A stretch of DNA of 64,000 nt from Albula goreensis (GCA_022829145.1 CM040758.1:18177075-18241074), one strand, 5' to 3'; positions 1 through 13,500 are shown, numbered from the stretch's first letter. The notes: generated by a model from the letters alone, not told the origin. Numbers and translations: made by a program.

Positions 1-2803
1 ATGCTTGTTTCCATAGTGATGCATGTCCCAAAAAAAAAATCTGAACTACTTTTAATTCGGTGACATCCATGTTGTTTTCTAAAGAAAGAAGCAGTCAAAC
101 TCCCAAATAAAGTAGTTCCAATGCAAGGGAAAAATTATAACTTAGGAATGAAGTTATTCAAACATGGTCCTTGAAAGCATGTAAATCATCCTCGAAAGTC
201 AGAGAAAAGCCTTTTAATTTTATACCAGTCCCTGCATTAGCTCTTTGGAATAAATGTATTCTACCAAGGTAGTGGGTCAATTTTATCAGAATGTAGTTTT
301 GTTTTCTTAACACACTGAAAACATCAGGGTTTTTTTCCATGTTTTTTAATAAAAGAAATATGACAGTTTGACAATAAATAACCATGCTGCACGGCTTATT
401 GGAGGGTGTAGAGAGGGTGGGGGGAGGGAAAGTGGCAAGGTCTAAACTTAAATCCGGGTGGAAAACTGAACAGCAAACCCTACTTTTCGTGCAATATTGA
501 ACGTAGTGAAACACAAGAGGACAGGAAGAAAACCCATTCTTATTGTTTTACAAAAACAAGTTCAGCCATCAATGGTGCATTCTAAGATGTTAGTTTTTAA
601 ATGAAAAAACACTGCTGTATGTACAAGGTTGTGCAGGATGCCCAGAAAGACTCATTGATGCTTGGGGTGAGTGGGGGGTGGGGTTAGGCACAAACAGACA
701 GGAAGGGGAGACTTCATTCTCACTATGACCTGGAGTGTGACACATGGGAAATGATGGTTGTGGGAGGGGGAGAACAACACAGGGATAAGGGTGACTGGCC
801 AGGGGGAGGGAAAAGGCCTACCTGATAAATCTACCTCAAGCCACAGTGCTGATCGGACTGCATTGTAATTTCACTGTTATATTTAACAGGATACTCTAAC
901 TGCACAAGATCTGTGGTTGCAAATGTAAACAAAAATTTGTAGTTAAAAAAAGTACTAAGAGTCAAATTTCGGGCAAACCTAAAGTCTTCTTTTTTGCAAA
1001 CACTGAGAAATAATTCAGCAGGTCATGATAAACTTACAAGACGACTACCCTGCTACTTGTGACACTGAACGTTTTTGTTGCCAAAATAACTTGTAATAAA
1101 AATGATTGTAACTGTAGTTTCCACTCAGTGCAGTGCACAAACCTACAAGACTTAATTATAGCATCTACTACCATAACTTAAAATCAACGATGCTGTACGC
1201 ATAACAAATGGCAAATCATTTTTTAAAGTAAAAAAACAACTAAGAAGCACTTTGTGCATGACACAGAGAAGGAATGATCCTCATAAATGCAATCCCCAGA
1301 AACTCAAAGGATACTTACTTTTCCCCTCAAATTTACCAAAGAAATATATTTCTGAATCTATAACTGTTCTGAATAGACCTGAAGTATTCATTCAATCAAT
1401 TTAAATATTTTAATACCACAGCATATGAAGCATAACATTTACTGTGATTTTTTTTCACTCTACTGAGGGACAGCTAGGTCAATACAAATATGGCCCATAA
1501 AGCCAGATTCAAAATCACTAATTACTAATGTGCTTTGTACTTCAGCTTGAGCAAAGTAAAAAAAAAAGTTTAATGTATTCATTATACTAATTATCACTGA
1601 TTGCCAAGCTCATGATATTGTTGAAGTACAAAAAAAGTAAAGACCATTTCATTTCCGAGAAAGCCAGACCCTGTGCAGTTGCTTTTATTTTATAAGTGAC
1701 ATGTGGGAATTTGCAATGTGAATAAAATGGTGACTTCTTTACTAGGTTCTTTGGGATTACAGCTGCCACATATCCCTGTGCCAAAAGGAAAAGAAGGAAG
1801 AGACAAGAGGCTGAGAAGAAAGGGCAACAAACTAATCTACCATTTAGCACATCCCTCTGAATGATTAACCATGGCGAGTGCACTCCTGCATTTTTAGGGA
1901 CCACTCCTAAATGAACCACTCCTTTTTCCAGATGAAAAAGAAAGATGAACCTTGTCAAACACTACAGAGGGTCACCCTTCATACCACTGCCATTACAGCT
2001 AGAAATACGGAACTAAAGAAGTGCTGTACAGAGTCCCAGGGTCTCCCCAGGTTGAATGACAGCACAGCGGTACTGGCCAGAGCACAGCGTCTGAAGATGT
2101 GGGGACTGAAGATGTGGAAAGGCTGTTTTTTTGGTGGTTTGAATATGTCCTCTTGTGTAGTTTTTACTTGGTGTTTTGTGATACCAACTGGATCACAGCT
2201 GCACAGTCCATTTGACCTCCTCCTGTGGTTAATCTAACAAAAATAAAAAAAAATAAAGAAAACAAGCACAGAACCAACTGGGCTGTGGGAGGGTTGGGAA
2301 GGGGGTCAGCCTTTCTATGGCAACCAGCAAGGGGGGAAGCAAAAACACTTTGGGGTAGAGAGAGGAAAAAAAGACATACAGGATACAGGATTCAGGATAC
2401 AAAGAGTTCCACTCTTCAATTTACAATTCACTGAATTTCAAGAAAAAAGTAGAAAGAAACCCAGTATTTAAATTACTACTAACACTGTACATTCCAACCT
2501 GTATACCTGTTCTGCAAGTGTGGCAATGGGAAGTGTGAAGTGTGTGTGTTGGGGGGTTTGGGTGGGAGGGAGATGGAATTTTGTTGAATTCACAATTCAA
2601 ACATAACATTCATACATCCAGCCTTTGCTTTCACCATGTCATCTGGCCAAGCAAGTTAATGAGGTTTGTGTGCATGTGTGTGGATACACATGAATGAGAT
2701 GGGATGCGAGTGGTTTTCTGTGGTTGCTCTGGAGATGAACTGAATTTTGCATCCATTTTTTTGCAACAAGGACAATGTAGTCAGAGGGCAAGGTGGAGTG
2801 GGT

Positions 2804-2804
<1 letters not shown>

Positions 2805-2837
<33 letters not shown>
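2805..2837. repeat. Homopolymer T run (33 nt)
   Basis: An uninterrupted run of T on the plus strand, which is an A run on the ube2k transcript strand. It lies inside the probable ube2k 3'UTR. An internal A run this long could prime oligo-dT and give false 3' ends in cDNA libraries. Confidence 0.9.
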
Positions 2838-2838
<1 letters not shown>

Positions 2839-3389
2839 GGCAGGGGGTGAAGTAAACTTGTTCCTGTTTTGGTGGCACCAGCACCTGCTGCAAAGGTGTA
2901 AAAGAGTGACAGCACTGCTGACCTCTGACCCTGCAGGTGAGCTGGCCCCTGGCACACACACCATGTGAGTGCTGTACAGCTCAACAGCTCACAGCATCAA
3001 ACCCAAAAAAGAATCAAAAGAACATTCAGGAATCCTTTCACAGGAACAAAAAACATTTGCTTTTATACATTTGTTAAAAATAAAACTATAGGGCACGTTC
3101 TTTTTTTCTTCTCTTTGATCATCATAAGCACAGCTCAAATTTAAAGCGATTTTACAATATTAAGAAAAAAATTAAAGTATTTCCCCATGTTTTCTTTTAA
3201 TTTACACAGACTTTAATAGCTTTATTTACAGATTAACGTTTTTGTTGTTGTTTGGGTGTTTCCTTAACATTTTTCCCCCAGTCTCAATTTGCAGCTAAGA
3301 CAGCGTTACCGGATAACAGTGATGCGTTTCACTTTCAGTTTTTAAAAAGGGAACGTAAATGTATTCTTAAAACAAGTACGAACCATGAA

Positions 3390-3650
3390 TCAAAAGAGGA
3401 GGTAAAATGGGGGTGTTGGAGGTCAAAAAACTTGGCAGTGGGTAAGGAAGGGGGGGGGGGTTAGGGAGGAGGTGAAGGTAGGCCGGAGGCAAGAAGGAAT
3501 ATGACACAGGTAGTGAAATAGGGACGGGGGGAAGAAAGGTATAATTTGGGAGAAACAGGGAATTTGTCAGAGAAACAGGGAGGTGGAAGAGGTGGGTGGG
3601 GGTGGACTGGTGTGGGGAACGGGGTGGAGATTGGGGTGGGGGTTCAAGCC
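3390..3650 (-). repeat. C-rich / purine-skewed tract at the start of the ube2k 3'UTR
   Basis: On the plus strand this is G-rich, with many GGGG and GGTGGGGG blocks, especially 3594-3645. On the gene strand it is therefore a pyrimidine- and C-rich stretch starting about 30 nt after the ube2k stop. The plus strand has enough closely spaced G runs to form G-quadruplexes; the mRNA strand would instead offer poly(C)-binding sites. Confidence 0.7.
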
Positions 3651-3674
3651 TAGTGAAGCTGCCTTCCAGGGGAC

Positions 3675-6107
3675 TCAGTTGCTGAGCAGTAGCTCTGTCG
3701 CCGTCTCCACGTCCCACGATTTTGAAGACAAGGCCACTATTACTGCGTTCTGATGAGAGAAGAGACAAAGCTACAGACTTACACTGACAGTATACACACA
3801 CATCCAACACAACACATTTTTCTAAATTACAACATCAGTATGCACATTCATAGGAAACTTATTTGATTGTCTATTTTACTTATGTGGTTGGTTTCATATC
3901 AAAGACTTTTTTTTACTAGCATTCTATTTAGGATTTCCCTAGTTGCCAAATTTCAGTACTGGTCAAAATCAATAAAATGTCTTTCCTGAACCAAAAGCTA
4001 ACAGTTTGAAATAAAACAAATTAGATATTTGCAGTTAGTTTGTTATGAGAGTGTTTGCACTGTGTATACATATACCCAAACTCACACACACAGGCCTGGA
4101 TGTGAGGTGTGGAGCCAGGATGTGTGGCACTCACTTTATCGAAGCCCATTGCACAGAGTTTGTCTATTTTGCGGGTGTATTCGGGACTGGAGACGGGCGC
4201 CCCCGCGTACACGTGCGCCCAGAGCCGGGCCGTCTGTTTGAACATTTCTGGGTTTTGCTTGTACTGGAGGAGAAAAGAACAAGAAGGGAAGTAAAACTGT
4301 GCAAAAAGTCAGTACAAAAACACTTCACTCAGAAAATGTACAATTTAAACTCATCTACCAATAAGGCAGCAATGACTATTGAATACTGTAATTCTGTATA
4401 CAAGTTTAAAATTATGTCTCTATCACAAGGCCATCAGCCAGTACACATGAACATGAACGCTACGGCCCAAACACACATAGGTACCTTCAAACATATTAAA
4501 AAGCCTGACTTGCAAAGTAAGTATTAATTGTTGCATCACATTAAAATAAAACATTTTTCTCACCTGATTTGCCACGACTGCATCCTGAGGGTCATCGGGT
4601 TCTGCTGCTGCCAGCAAAGCCTGTAGCGATAATAGCACCGTGCGCAGCGTCATGGCAGCAGCCCTGAGGGCGGGGCAAAGGGGACAGATTCAGCCTGTAG
4701 CGCAGATCCTCATCTGTAGTGTGAACTACTCTGGTGAGAACCACTCACTATGGATCTGTAAATCCCAGCACTGAAGCACAGGTATGAATTACTCACGATA
4801 GACTCTAAAAATGCAACATCTATTGTGTGCGATCAGCACACCCAGTAATGGAAAGTCTCAACCCCAAGTCCCTCCAACAACCCACCTGTACCCACTGTCA
4901 TGCCTACCTGAAAATGTGGCCCTGCCTTCAGCCCAACCACCCACCTCACATTCCCACCTCAAAGAATTCCAATTCCCCTAAGACTTCTGCCTTAACTGGA
5001 CAAGTTAAATATCTTCCCTGTTATTCTGAAACCGTTAGGTCTTGTTAAGACGGTCTTGCTGTTCTACTTGCATCCTACCTTGGCAAGCAATAGGATTTCT
5101 TACACAGGCGGATGACACTCACCACTGATCTTTCAGAATGTCCAAGCATATCGCCCCAGTGACCGAGCTGATGTTTGGGTGCCATATCTTGGTAATGAAT
5201 CGCACCTGAATCACAGAGAAACAGTGACAGGAGTGTGGAGTTTTGAACTCACAGCCAAACAGACATAATTCCAAGTCCCAGCAAGGGTGAAAGAATTAAA
5301 AACATTAAAAGTTTTAAAATGAAAAAATGTAATCTTGTCATTATCCAGTGTGAATCTCAAAAAAATGCTTCACCTTCAAAAAAAAAAAAAAAATCTGAGT
5401 TTATGTCAGTAGACCAGGAAGCATCACTGTAGACAGCTTAAGTCCCTGAGCACTGGAACTGAACCATTATCCACATTTTACACAGACAGGTTTGCCACTC
5501 AGACTGGAACAGAGGCGTAAGGGATTGTGTGACTCCAGGGCCTTGTTCTCAATGAGCAATCCCATAATTCCCCAACATTCCCCAACATAGCTCTGATAAC
5601 GGAACTGATCCAGCTCTTACTGCAGCACTGAAGACTGCTCCTTATATGTTTTTATTTTACTTTAAGAGAACATATCTGGCTACATAAGGCTATATATCTG
5701 TCAAACCAAACCACTCCAATTTATTCAATATGAATTGAGCATTTAGAATTCATTGCTTACCTTTGGTGGATTAAATGGATATGTTTCAGGAATCTTAATT
5801 TCTAGTTGATATCTACCACCTGCAAAACAATGTTGTTACTTTAACAGTGCAGCTCCATCACACCTGCACCCTCTCTAACATTCTGCAAGCTCAGAGAATT
5901 CTTAATATGCAATCATCACCAATCCAAATGCGTATGAGCTTTACTCTATGGATACAGCACCAACTAATCATCTTTCCAGCCAGTGAGCCGCCATTCAGGG
6001 CTCTGACATTCTATCTGCAGCTCTCATTCACAATGAATGGCACATTGAAACATTCACAATACAGTATATACCACAACCACTCCCTACACACACACACACA
6101 CACACTT

Positions 6108-6145
<38 letters not shown>

Positions 6146-9100
6146 CTGATGAATTTAGTGTGACCGCAGGAAAACTGGTGGTTAGATGGAGGACATTTGT
6201 TTGGTCAGGCATAAGACTGGGATCCAATACAGCTGAATTTCCCCAAACCAAATGTAGTAAAGATTTGTACATTATCTATAACCCCAAATTCCCTAAACAT
6301 GAAAAAATAGAAGTAATCATTAAACTGTGGATGTCAAAATCCCATTTTTTTATTATTTGGGGCTCAGCTAACTTCAGAGTTTGACTAGAAAGATTTCTCA
6401 CCTTCATATGGCGTGTCGGGCGGTCCCGCGATCTCCCCCTTCAGCTCTGTAAAATTCTCATCTACCAGGTCCACCTTTATCTGGTTTTTGCTCGTCTGTC
6501 AAAAAGAAAAGAACAGAGCAGAACAGGGTCAGTGGACATGCTTACTCACTGCAGTTACAGTCCATGGTAACTGTGATTTTGGGACATAAAATGCTGCATT
6601 ATTTGTTAAAATGCAATGGGAATATCCAGACTTCACAGCTCATCTGAATTTAATGAATTTAATCAATGGTATTTAGAAAATGTATGAACCATAATTGTGA
6701 TTCAATGACAGTTTGTTATTTAAAAAAGGAACTTATCTTTATTTAAGCACTTTGGTGCCACTACTTCATTTTAATTATAATTTATGTCCAGGTATTTTAT
6801 ATTCATTTGCTACCAGTGCGCTGTTTTGATTGGGAAGACCTTGTTACCAGGGAGATGATAAAAGTAAGCAGTCGGGTTGTGCTGCTGATGCTGTTTCACC
6901 TTCTCTTCTAGGGTCCTCACTTTGGACACAAGTCTCCATTCCTCATCTAACCTCATCTAACCTTCTCAAGAGACCCTCAGTTTGTTATTTTCAGCATTAA
7001 GCTTTCGATGAAAGAGAGACAGAATGATGTATGCAACCATACAATGTAACAGCAGGCTCAAGGTCAAGATCTCAACATACAATGACCATATGATAAATAC
7101 AGTCTGACCTCATACAAAACAAAGTAAAACAAAGTAAAAAAAAAAAAAACACTAAATTGGTTTTAGAGTTTAAAAACTAGGGTATTCCTTCTTTTCTAGA
7201 CTTCCCTGTGCCAGCAGAGTTTGGACCACTCTGCAGCCATAATTAGGATGTCTTCTTGAGTTTAGCTTGTCATGCTGGACATGCTGGCACACCTTTCAAT
7301 CACATGGAAAATAAAAATGCACAGGAGAGGCTGGGGTTTTGTCCAAGTCAACAGGAATAAAATTTCTGTTCCACGTCAAATCAATTTACACATACAGACC
7401 TCCTTCTGCGCATACTGGGGGGGAGGGGGGGCTCGTAATGTCATTGTGCACATTTTAATATTCATTGAGGGCTGTCTGCAGCAGAAAGGAACTGTCTGGG
7501 GCCACCACTTCGGCATAAGTGAAAAATACACTTCATTTACATTCTGCAAAATGCAGCATCACCATAGCCTTAATTGACTCCTATACCCTAGCATACATTA
7601 ACTGCTGCCCCCACCACGACAAGTGCATACTCGTTTTTGCTTGTTTAAATAGCATGTACTTATTTATATTTGCACATATTCATACAAATTAAAAAAAAAT
7701 CAAATAAAAAGAACCAAGCTGCAAATGACCCAGACCCAGGTGTATTGTGACGGCAAAATGAGTTCCAAGGGCATACTTTCCAAACCTGAGATTGACTCTA
7801 TCCTACAACCAGCCTTGTCCAGAAGGAGAAAACCCCTGAAAAGGAGCGTTGAGTTGATGGCAACTAAAAGACAATTCCTAAACAACCCTGCAAAGGAAAT
7901 CAGCTCTTCCATTCTTAAGTTCCTCAAATCAACAGCCTCATTCATGAACCCTACAGAGCTCCCAGTCAACAAAAAAATAAACGTTTACACAAATCCTCTC
8001 CAGCAATGACGACCTGCCAGGTTACAGAGAGCTTCTGCTGACTGCAGAGCTTCCAACATTCTTAGGAAAAGTATTTGTTAGTTATAAACTGTAACTTTTT
8101 TTTCCCCCAAAGTCATAATTTCACGACACCATCTGTGGTGAATCCTGTCTGTACTGATGACAAAAACTGAAAAATACTGCAACTGATTTCTGTGACCAAT
8201 GAATGATTGCACTTCTTTTTGTGCATGCTTGATTTATTTGTATACGTGGACAGTAGCACTAATGGAATGATGCAGGTGTGATTCCTACATCATAACCTCT
8301 GCAGAATATCAAGCAACTCAATCACTGTCAGAGCCTAGTATTTTGCATTCCAGATGTCCCTCATTGAATTCTTAGACTTTCACAACACATATGCACATAT
8401 ACATCAATAAAAAATAACAGGCCCAATTCCAGCTTGAAGAACTTTAGGGGACTTGAGGAACATACATGCATCAGAAATACAAGTACATTGACTTGAAATA
8501 TGCCACTGTGTATGTCTGACCTGAGGTACACAGCTGTGTAGGTTTGTTTGCGAGCCACTCTCTAAATTAAGCACCATGCAGCTATTCTACACCCGCATTC
8601 CAGCTGCACCATTATCTTCACATTTGTGAGGCAAAAATTGCAAGAAATAAATTGGGGGCAAGGTGGCTCAACTCACTCTCCTCACTCTCTGGCAACCTCT
8701 CCTGGTTGGACACCTCCAGCTTCATAAACAGAACATATGTTAAGTCTCATGAGTCACATGTGCTGCTACTTCCTATAGATGCTGTGTGGGGTTGTTTTGC
8801 AGTGGATGGGGATGACAAAATAGTTCAACTCTAAAAACAGAAAAATTACAAGTGAACATTATGGTGGTGTGGCAAAAGACACCCACCTCAATGGAATGGT
8901 ATAATAATAAAGTAGGACTAACTGAAGGAAATTAATGTTGTTTTGGCCTTGTGTTATATCAGGAAAGGAGAGAGGCTTCCTGTGTTATGTTTTTTTTCTT
9001 GCCTGTTTCTAACATTTATTGTCATTTACTTCCGTAGTATTTCTATTAGTACTGTAGTTTTACACTCCATGTTAGTGACCCACAAAAACATACAAAACAA

Positions 9101-12100
9101 TCTATACTGCAGAATTGGAAAGTAAAAGATAATATGTACAAAGAAAATCTTAATTAGAAAACATATTACAGTGGAAATCATGCTAAAATAACATTTTGTG
9201 TAAGCTTCACATGTCATGTCATTGTAAAGGATTACACATTGCTACATTTTCTCCTTATTCTTGACAGAATGTGGGCATCTCAGTAATTTATCATTGTACA
9301 TTTATTACAATATATACATAGGGCTCACAATATAACTGAACTGTGTAACAGTGCTGCCATCTCATCAAACAGGTTAGGAAAATAAGCCCGGGACATACAC
9401 CCTACTTCAGTATGGTTTCCCTTTAAATATTAAACTTTATATTTAAAAGAATTCCTTTTCAAATTTTGTTCCTCATACATGTTGTGCCATACATTAAAAA
9501 CATACCTCTGGCTTAAATTCATACCCTTAGGAATGAACTAGAAGAAAAAAAACTGATACCATCGCGCTCAACAACTTAAGAAGGGTAGAAGGGTGCGTAA
9601 AACCAATGACTATAAATAGATGAAAATGATGAGAAAATGGTTTGCACACAGCAATGCACTTTGCAAATGATGCCTATATACTTTTTATTAATCTAAGAGC
9701 AGCAGGGTTGCATTCACCTTGACCTGACCAGTAATTCTGCTATTCCATTAACATCTTAAACATCCAATACAAAAACACAAATACAGGCTTCACTACTTCC
9801 TGATCACTGCAGTCCAACTACTATCAAGACTTACACAAGATGCATTCAGCTTTCTAACAATAAGAAAAAAAAATATATAGAAGCACTTCATAGTTTCAGA
9901 TGAAAGGCAAAGCTGAATGAGAGTCAGCTACGCTCAGACCAATTTATGAGGGGCACAGGAGAGAAGGCTCGCCTACATGCGGTTACATACCCTGCCAAGA
10001 GGGAAACTCATAGATCACAGACACTCAGAGGCTAAACACATCATTCTTCAACTCATTATACCACTCACTAAAGCACTCTTAACATACTGACTGAAGTGGT
10101 TTCTCCCAAAGTCTAGCCTGCAGTACAGGCCATCTCAAGTATCTGAAAAAAATGGTTCCTTCTGCTTTCTCACAGTTTGTCACAACAGGTTTTGGACTTA
10201 ATTTTACTTTCACAAAATGAAAAGAGCTGGGTCATATGCCATTCACCTTCACATTGTTGGAAATGTTGCATTACACACTCCCATACCATCATGTGGCCTT
10301 CCACACATTTGCAGAAATTTGCTTTTATCAGTAGTTGTTGACTTTCAGTGGTACCACTCTCAAGTTTTTATTTAATACATTTAAAACACGTGGCCATTGA
10401 CACTTTATCCAGCAATATTTAATAGAGGTTAAAAAAAAAAAAAAAAAAGTGGTAGATCTTTTAAGGCATGTAATCTCATGGGAGTCATTGAGTTAAGTTA
10501 TTACTATTTAGCTGATACTGTGTAGTTCCCCAATGTCCAAAACACAGTGTTGTAAACACCACTTCCTACTGTGGCACCCTCAAACTATCTATGGAACCGA
10601 TACTAAAACTCTTTGTCTATACATTCCTTTAAGTGTTTAAAAAAAAAAAACCATGCTCCATCTTGCCAAGCTGCTCCTCAGCATGCAGGTGAACCCAACA
10701 TTACTTTTATGTTAATTCATCAATCCATTCTAAGTTGGATAACTGCTATTATCCAAGAAAATGGGAAATCCATTTGGATATTTCTACAATAAACTTTCAG
10801 CCAAGTGTACACTGCATCCAGCAATGAACAGGTGGTACTGCTCATAAGGAGAAATATCTTGAGTGTCCAGATTCATCTTAAAATTAAACCTGAAAATGTG
10901 TCATTATACTTCAAGATTTTGTTCAGGATTTGACAATGCGCATCATCTAAAAGCAGTCTGAAACACAGTTTGTTCATCAAGCCAACCTCCAAGGTTGTCT
11001 TAATTAGTTTTTTTTTCCCCCACATCAAGTGTACAAGGTAAATCTGAACCACATCAAATTGAACAATTGTTTCTTAACTACTCTGAACATCATATACAAA
11101 AAATGAGCCGTTACTCTTAACCGACAAGCATGTCACAGAATGCTTTACTCGTGATGTGAACCACTGCTATGCCATGTCTCTTTATGCCATCCTAAGTGTA
11201 TAGCAGAGGTGGTGAGAATGTATCCCATGATACCTGGGGAGGGGATCAGACAACATTATTAATATGAAGGTCATCAGGTATTTTAACCCTGAGGGATAAT
11301 ATCCAAGGAGAGTCACCATTGCACTATATAACATGGTTTAGGCCGTTTCAAGGGTAGCTATATGTAACTCAGAGTAACTATCTTCAGATTAATAAAAAAG
11401 AAGTAGAATATCTGTTCACATGCTCAAAACGTACCCAAAACATTGTCTGCCCATTACTGAAGACTACAGAGCCAGTTGTTCTTATGTGTTTAACAGCAAA
11501 AATATCGACGCCTGTCCCTTCAAAATAACCTATTATCCTCCAATCACTCCTTCAAATTCTGTAACAAACAATTAGTCAAGCAGTGTCACTTCTTGAACTC
11601 GAAAGAAACTTTGAAAGCAAATTCAAATAGATCGTGTTGTCAAGATTATAAAAGGTGCATGTGACCTTATAGAAAATTATCCCCACATGTTCACGCGTAA
11701 TATCCTACAACATTGGTGTTAGTAGGCCTTACTTGCAGCACTGCCAAACAGATTCAATACTTGTCGTATGTCATAACGTTATGAGCAACATGTTGTGTAG
11801 ATACCGAGTCCCTATCCTAGCCTTGGTCCTTCTACACAATTTGCAGTTTAAAGAAATTATAAAGTCTAACTTTTAGACTGCAAGACAACTTCCCAATATA
11901 TCATAACTATGTGTAAATACACTACCTAAGCAAAGTAGCAGTGACCAAAATTGTGCCTGAGCGAACAGCCATGAGAAGGGCCTTGCTACCTACTTATGCT
12001 GCCACGGTTTGACGTCGCATGCTATGTTGGAGTACAGAACTATGGCCGAGTTACAAATCACTGAAACAAAGCTAGCCAGCCGGTTTAAGTAAGGATTCAG

Positions 12101-13241
12101 GATAGCCACTGTACTATCTACACACATCTGAACGGTGTGAAGGTAACCATATAGCCATCTAGTTGTCAAAATAGATCAAGCTCTATTAGCCATGTTATGG
12201 ATCAGAAGTCGGCTCTTTAACAAAAACTCATATTGAAGTATTTTGCAATTTGCTAATAATTTGAATACCTAGTTGGCAAATTAACAGGTCCTTTTAGCTG
12301 TCATACATCTTCGCTTTTTTACATTATAAAGCTAGCGAACCAGACACTTAATCAACGTTCCACTAGTTAGGAATCCACGTTCACAAACCAGCTAGCAGTA
12401 GTAGGCTGTTTAATGTTAGCTTCTTTGCTTTGGTGACTGTCAAGACAAGCTAGTTAGCACGGTCCCATTTTTGCAGAAGCACAATGAATGTGATCGAATT
12501 TTTACAAATGATGCTGTCCGTTCTGGAAAAACCGGACAGCAATCAACCAGCCTGTTAGCTAGCTAGCTAGCTAGCTATGAAACATTACGTTACAACTGCC
12601 TGAATAAGACTAATCTACAACGTTAGCTTGTAATGATCACTGATCCGATAAATAGTTCAACGAACTAGCCAACAACCTAGCCAGAAGGAGAGGTAGATCG
12701 CCAACTGAGTACCAGTTAGACACTACCATGGTGTTAACTGTCAGAGTCTAAACTATAGGTTTACAAGTTATGAGGTCCAGCGAGCGGTAGCCACTAGCTA
12801 ATTAATATCAGACTGCCAACCTCACAAACGACTTGTGCATGCGTCCAAAATGTCTTGATAAACACAGATCTGTCCCGGCCTAACTGCTATCCAAATCCTC
12901 GGTATTTCCTACCAACCTCCACGTCCCTCTCTACACCAACAACAGGAACTGGCCTAACCCTGTCAGAAATGGCATTAGCTACGTTTCCCTTCTATGGGCC
13001 TTTCCGTTTATGCAGTTACGTTATAGCTAGCTAACCTAGCCTGCTAGCCACATAATTTGGAAATCCCCAATGTCTGCAGTTTGCTCAATTAGCAAGCTAA
13101 CGTTAGCTTGCTACAAGATGCTTAATTGTGAATCTGCTAACGATCTGAACATCTAGCAAAGCAAAAAAATTGGCAAACCTCTTCGCTTTTTAGAACCTCT
13201 TTGAACTCCCGTTTGATCCTCTGGACTGCGATGTTGGCCAT
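3675..13241 (-). CDS. ube2k: Ubiquitin-conjugating enzyme E2 K (E2-25K/HIP2)
   Basis: Class II E2 enzyme that takes ubiquitin from E1 on its active cysteine and builds Lys48-linked chains; cytosolic. Seven coding exons on the minus strand: 13179-13241, 6402-6495, 5761-5819, 5123-5205, 4564-4663, 4135-4263, 3675-3749. They sum to 603 nt (200 residues), the same length as human. The start reads [20 protein letters not shown] as in vertebrate UBE2K. The UBC fold spans about residues 1-155, with the HPN motif (IWHPNISS) and the catalytic Cys in [13 protein letters not shown] in exon 4. A C-terminal UBA domain (about 160-200) contains CAMGF and ends [10 protein letters not shown]. All junctions are GT-AG and in phase. 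Intron 1 is about 6.7 kb. No damage seen. The vertebrate length, motifs and UBA tail distinguish it from other E2s. Confidence 0.97.
6085..6144. repeat. (CA)n microsatellite in ube2k intron 2
   Basis: CA dinucleotide array, interrupted once by TTC near 6105. It sits between ube2k exons 2 and 3. Confidence 0.95.
12050..13160. repeat. TAGC/GTTAGC word cluster next to ube2k exon 1
   Basis: Dense cluster of short words such as GCTAGC, GTTAGC, AGCTAGTTAGC and AACGTTAGC. It includes a perfect (TAGC)n run at 12554-12577, a TAGCTAGCTAACCTAGCC stretch at 13023-13048 and a palindrome at 13091-13112. Similar smaller clusters lie beside the smim14, ugdh, lias and rfc1 promoters, so the words look promoter-associated and not like one simple repeat. 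Confidence 0.6.
13091..13112. repeat. Perfect 22-bp palindrome
   Basis: A perfect palindrome with no loop, centred on AACGTT, with core GCTAACGTTAGC extended by five matching bases on each side. It lies about 67 bp from the 3' edge of ube2k exon 1, inside the TAGC cluster. It could be a dimer-binding site or a product of simple word enrichment. Confidence 0.8.
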
Positions 13242-13348
13242 GATTTTGCCGTCCCCGGTCTGTTGCTGTTTCCTGGATCAGGCCTGCCTCGGCTGTAGCT
13301 CCGCTCAGACTCCGATCCCGCACACTCTCGCTCTCTCCTTCTTTTTCA

Positions 13349-13382
<34 letters not shown>

Positions 13383-13500
13383 CAAAAACACAACCACCAC
13401 CCCCCGCTCCCAATATAAATGGCGGTCTTCAAAGCGTCCACATCATGCTGCAGAAAAAATACTTAAAAGTAAAAGTTGTTCGCTAACAGCTACGTATTAA
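13242..13500 (-). promoter_or_regulatory. ube2k: ube2k 5'UTR and presumed promoter
   Basis: This is the region immediately upstream of the ube2k start codon. It has GC-rich, CpG-containing sequence (GCTCCGCTCAGACTCCGATC near 13300), a CT-rich stretch at 13327-13348 and a 28-nt T run at 13351-13378. I see no TATA box. Assignment as promoter rests on position; the transcription start is not determined. Confidence 0.5.

Larger units (their letters stand above)
1..3674 (-). other. ube2k: ube2k 3' untranslated region and downstream DNA
   Basis: Downstream of the ube2k stop codon on the minus strand I see no coding exon of any gene I recognise. The stretch is AT-rich apart from a C-rich tract next to the stop codon. 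On the gene strand there are candidate poly(A) signals AATAAA at 3221-3226 (about 450 nt after the stop) and 1684-1689, plus ATTAAA-type signals further on. Mammalian UBE2K has a 3'UTR of several kilobases, so most of this stretch may be transcribed and the transcript may run past the left edge. Where the mRNA ends is not decided by the sequence. Confidence 0.6.
6496..13178 (-). other. ube2k intron 1 (about 6.7 kb), no gene recognised
   Basis: Large first intron separating the MANIAVQ exon from the second coding exon. I found no coding exon, tRNA or recognisable transposon in it. It is AT-rich with short A runs (7139-7149, 10432-10448, 10639-10650). The last 1.1 kb, next to exon 1, changes character and is rich in TAGC and GTTAGC words. 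Long first introns often hold enhancers, but nothing here proves one. Confidence 0.6.

Noticed and set aside
8640..8830. GGGGGCAAGGTGGCTCAACTC stretch as the head of a tRNA-derived SINE
   Set aside because: Only the first few bases suggest an A box; no clear B box follows, so the call would be a guess.
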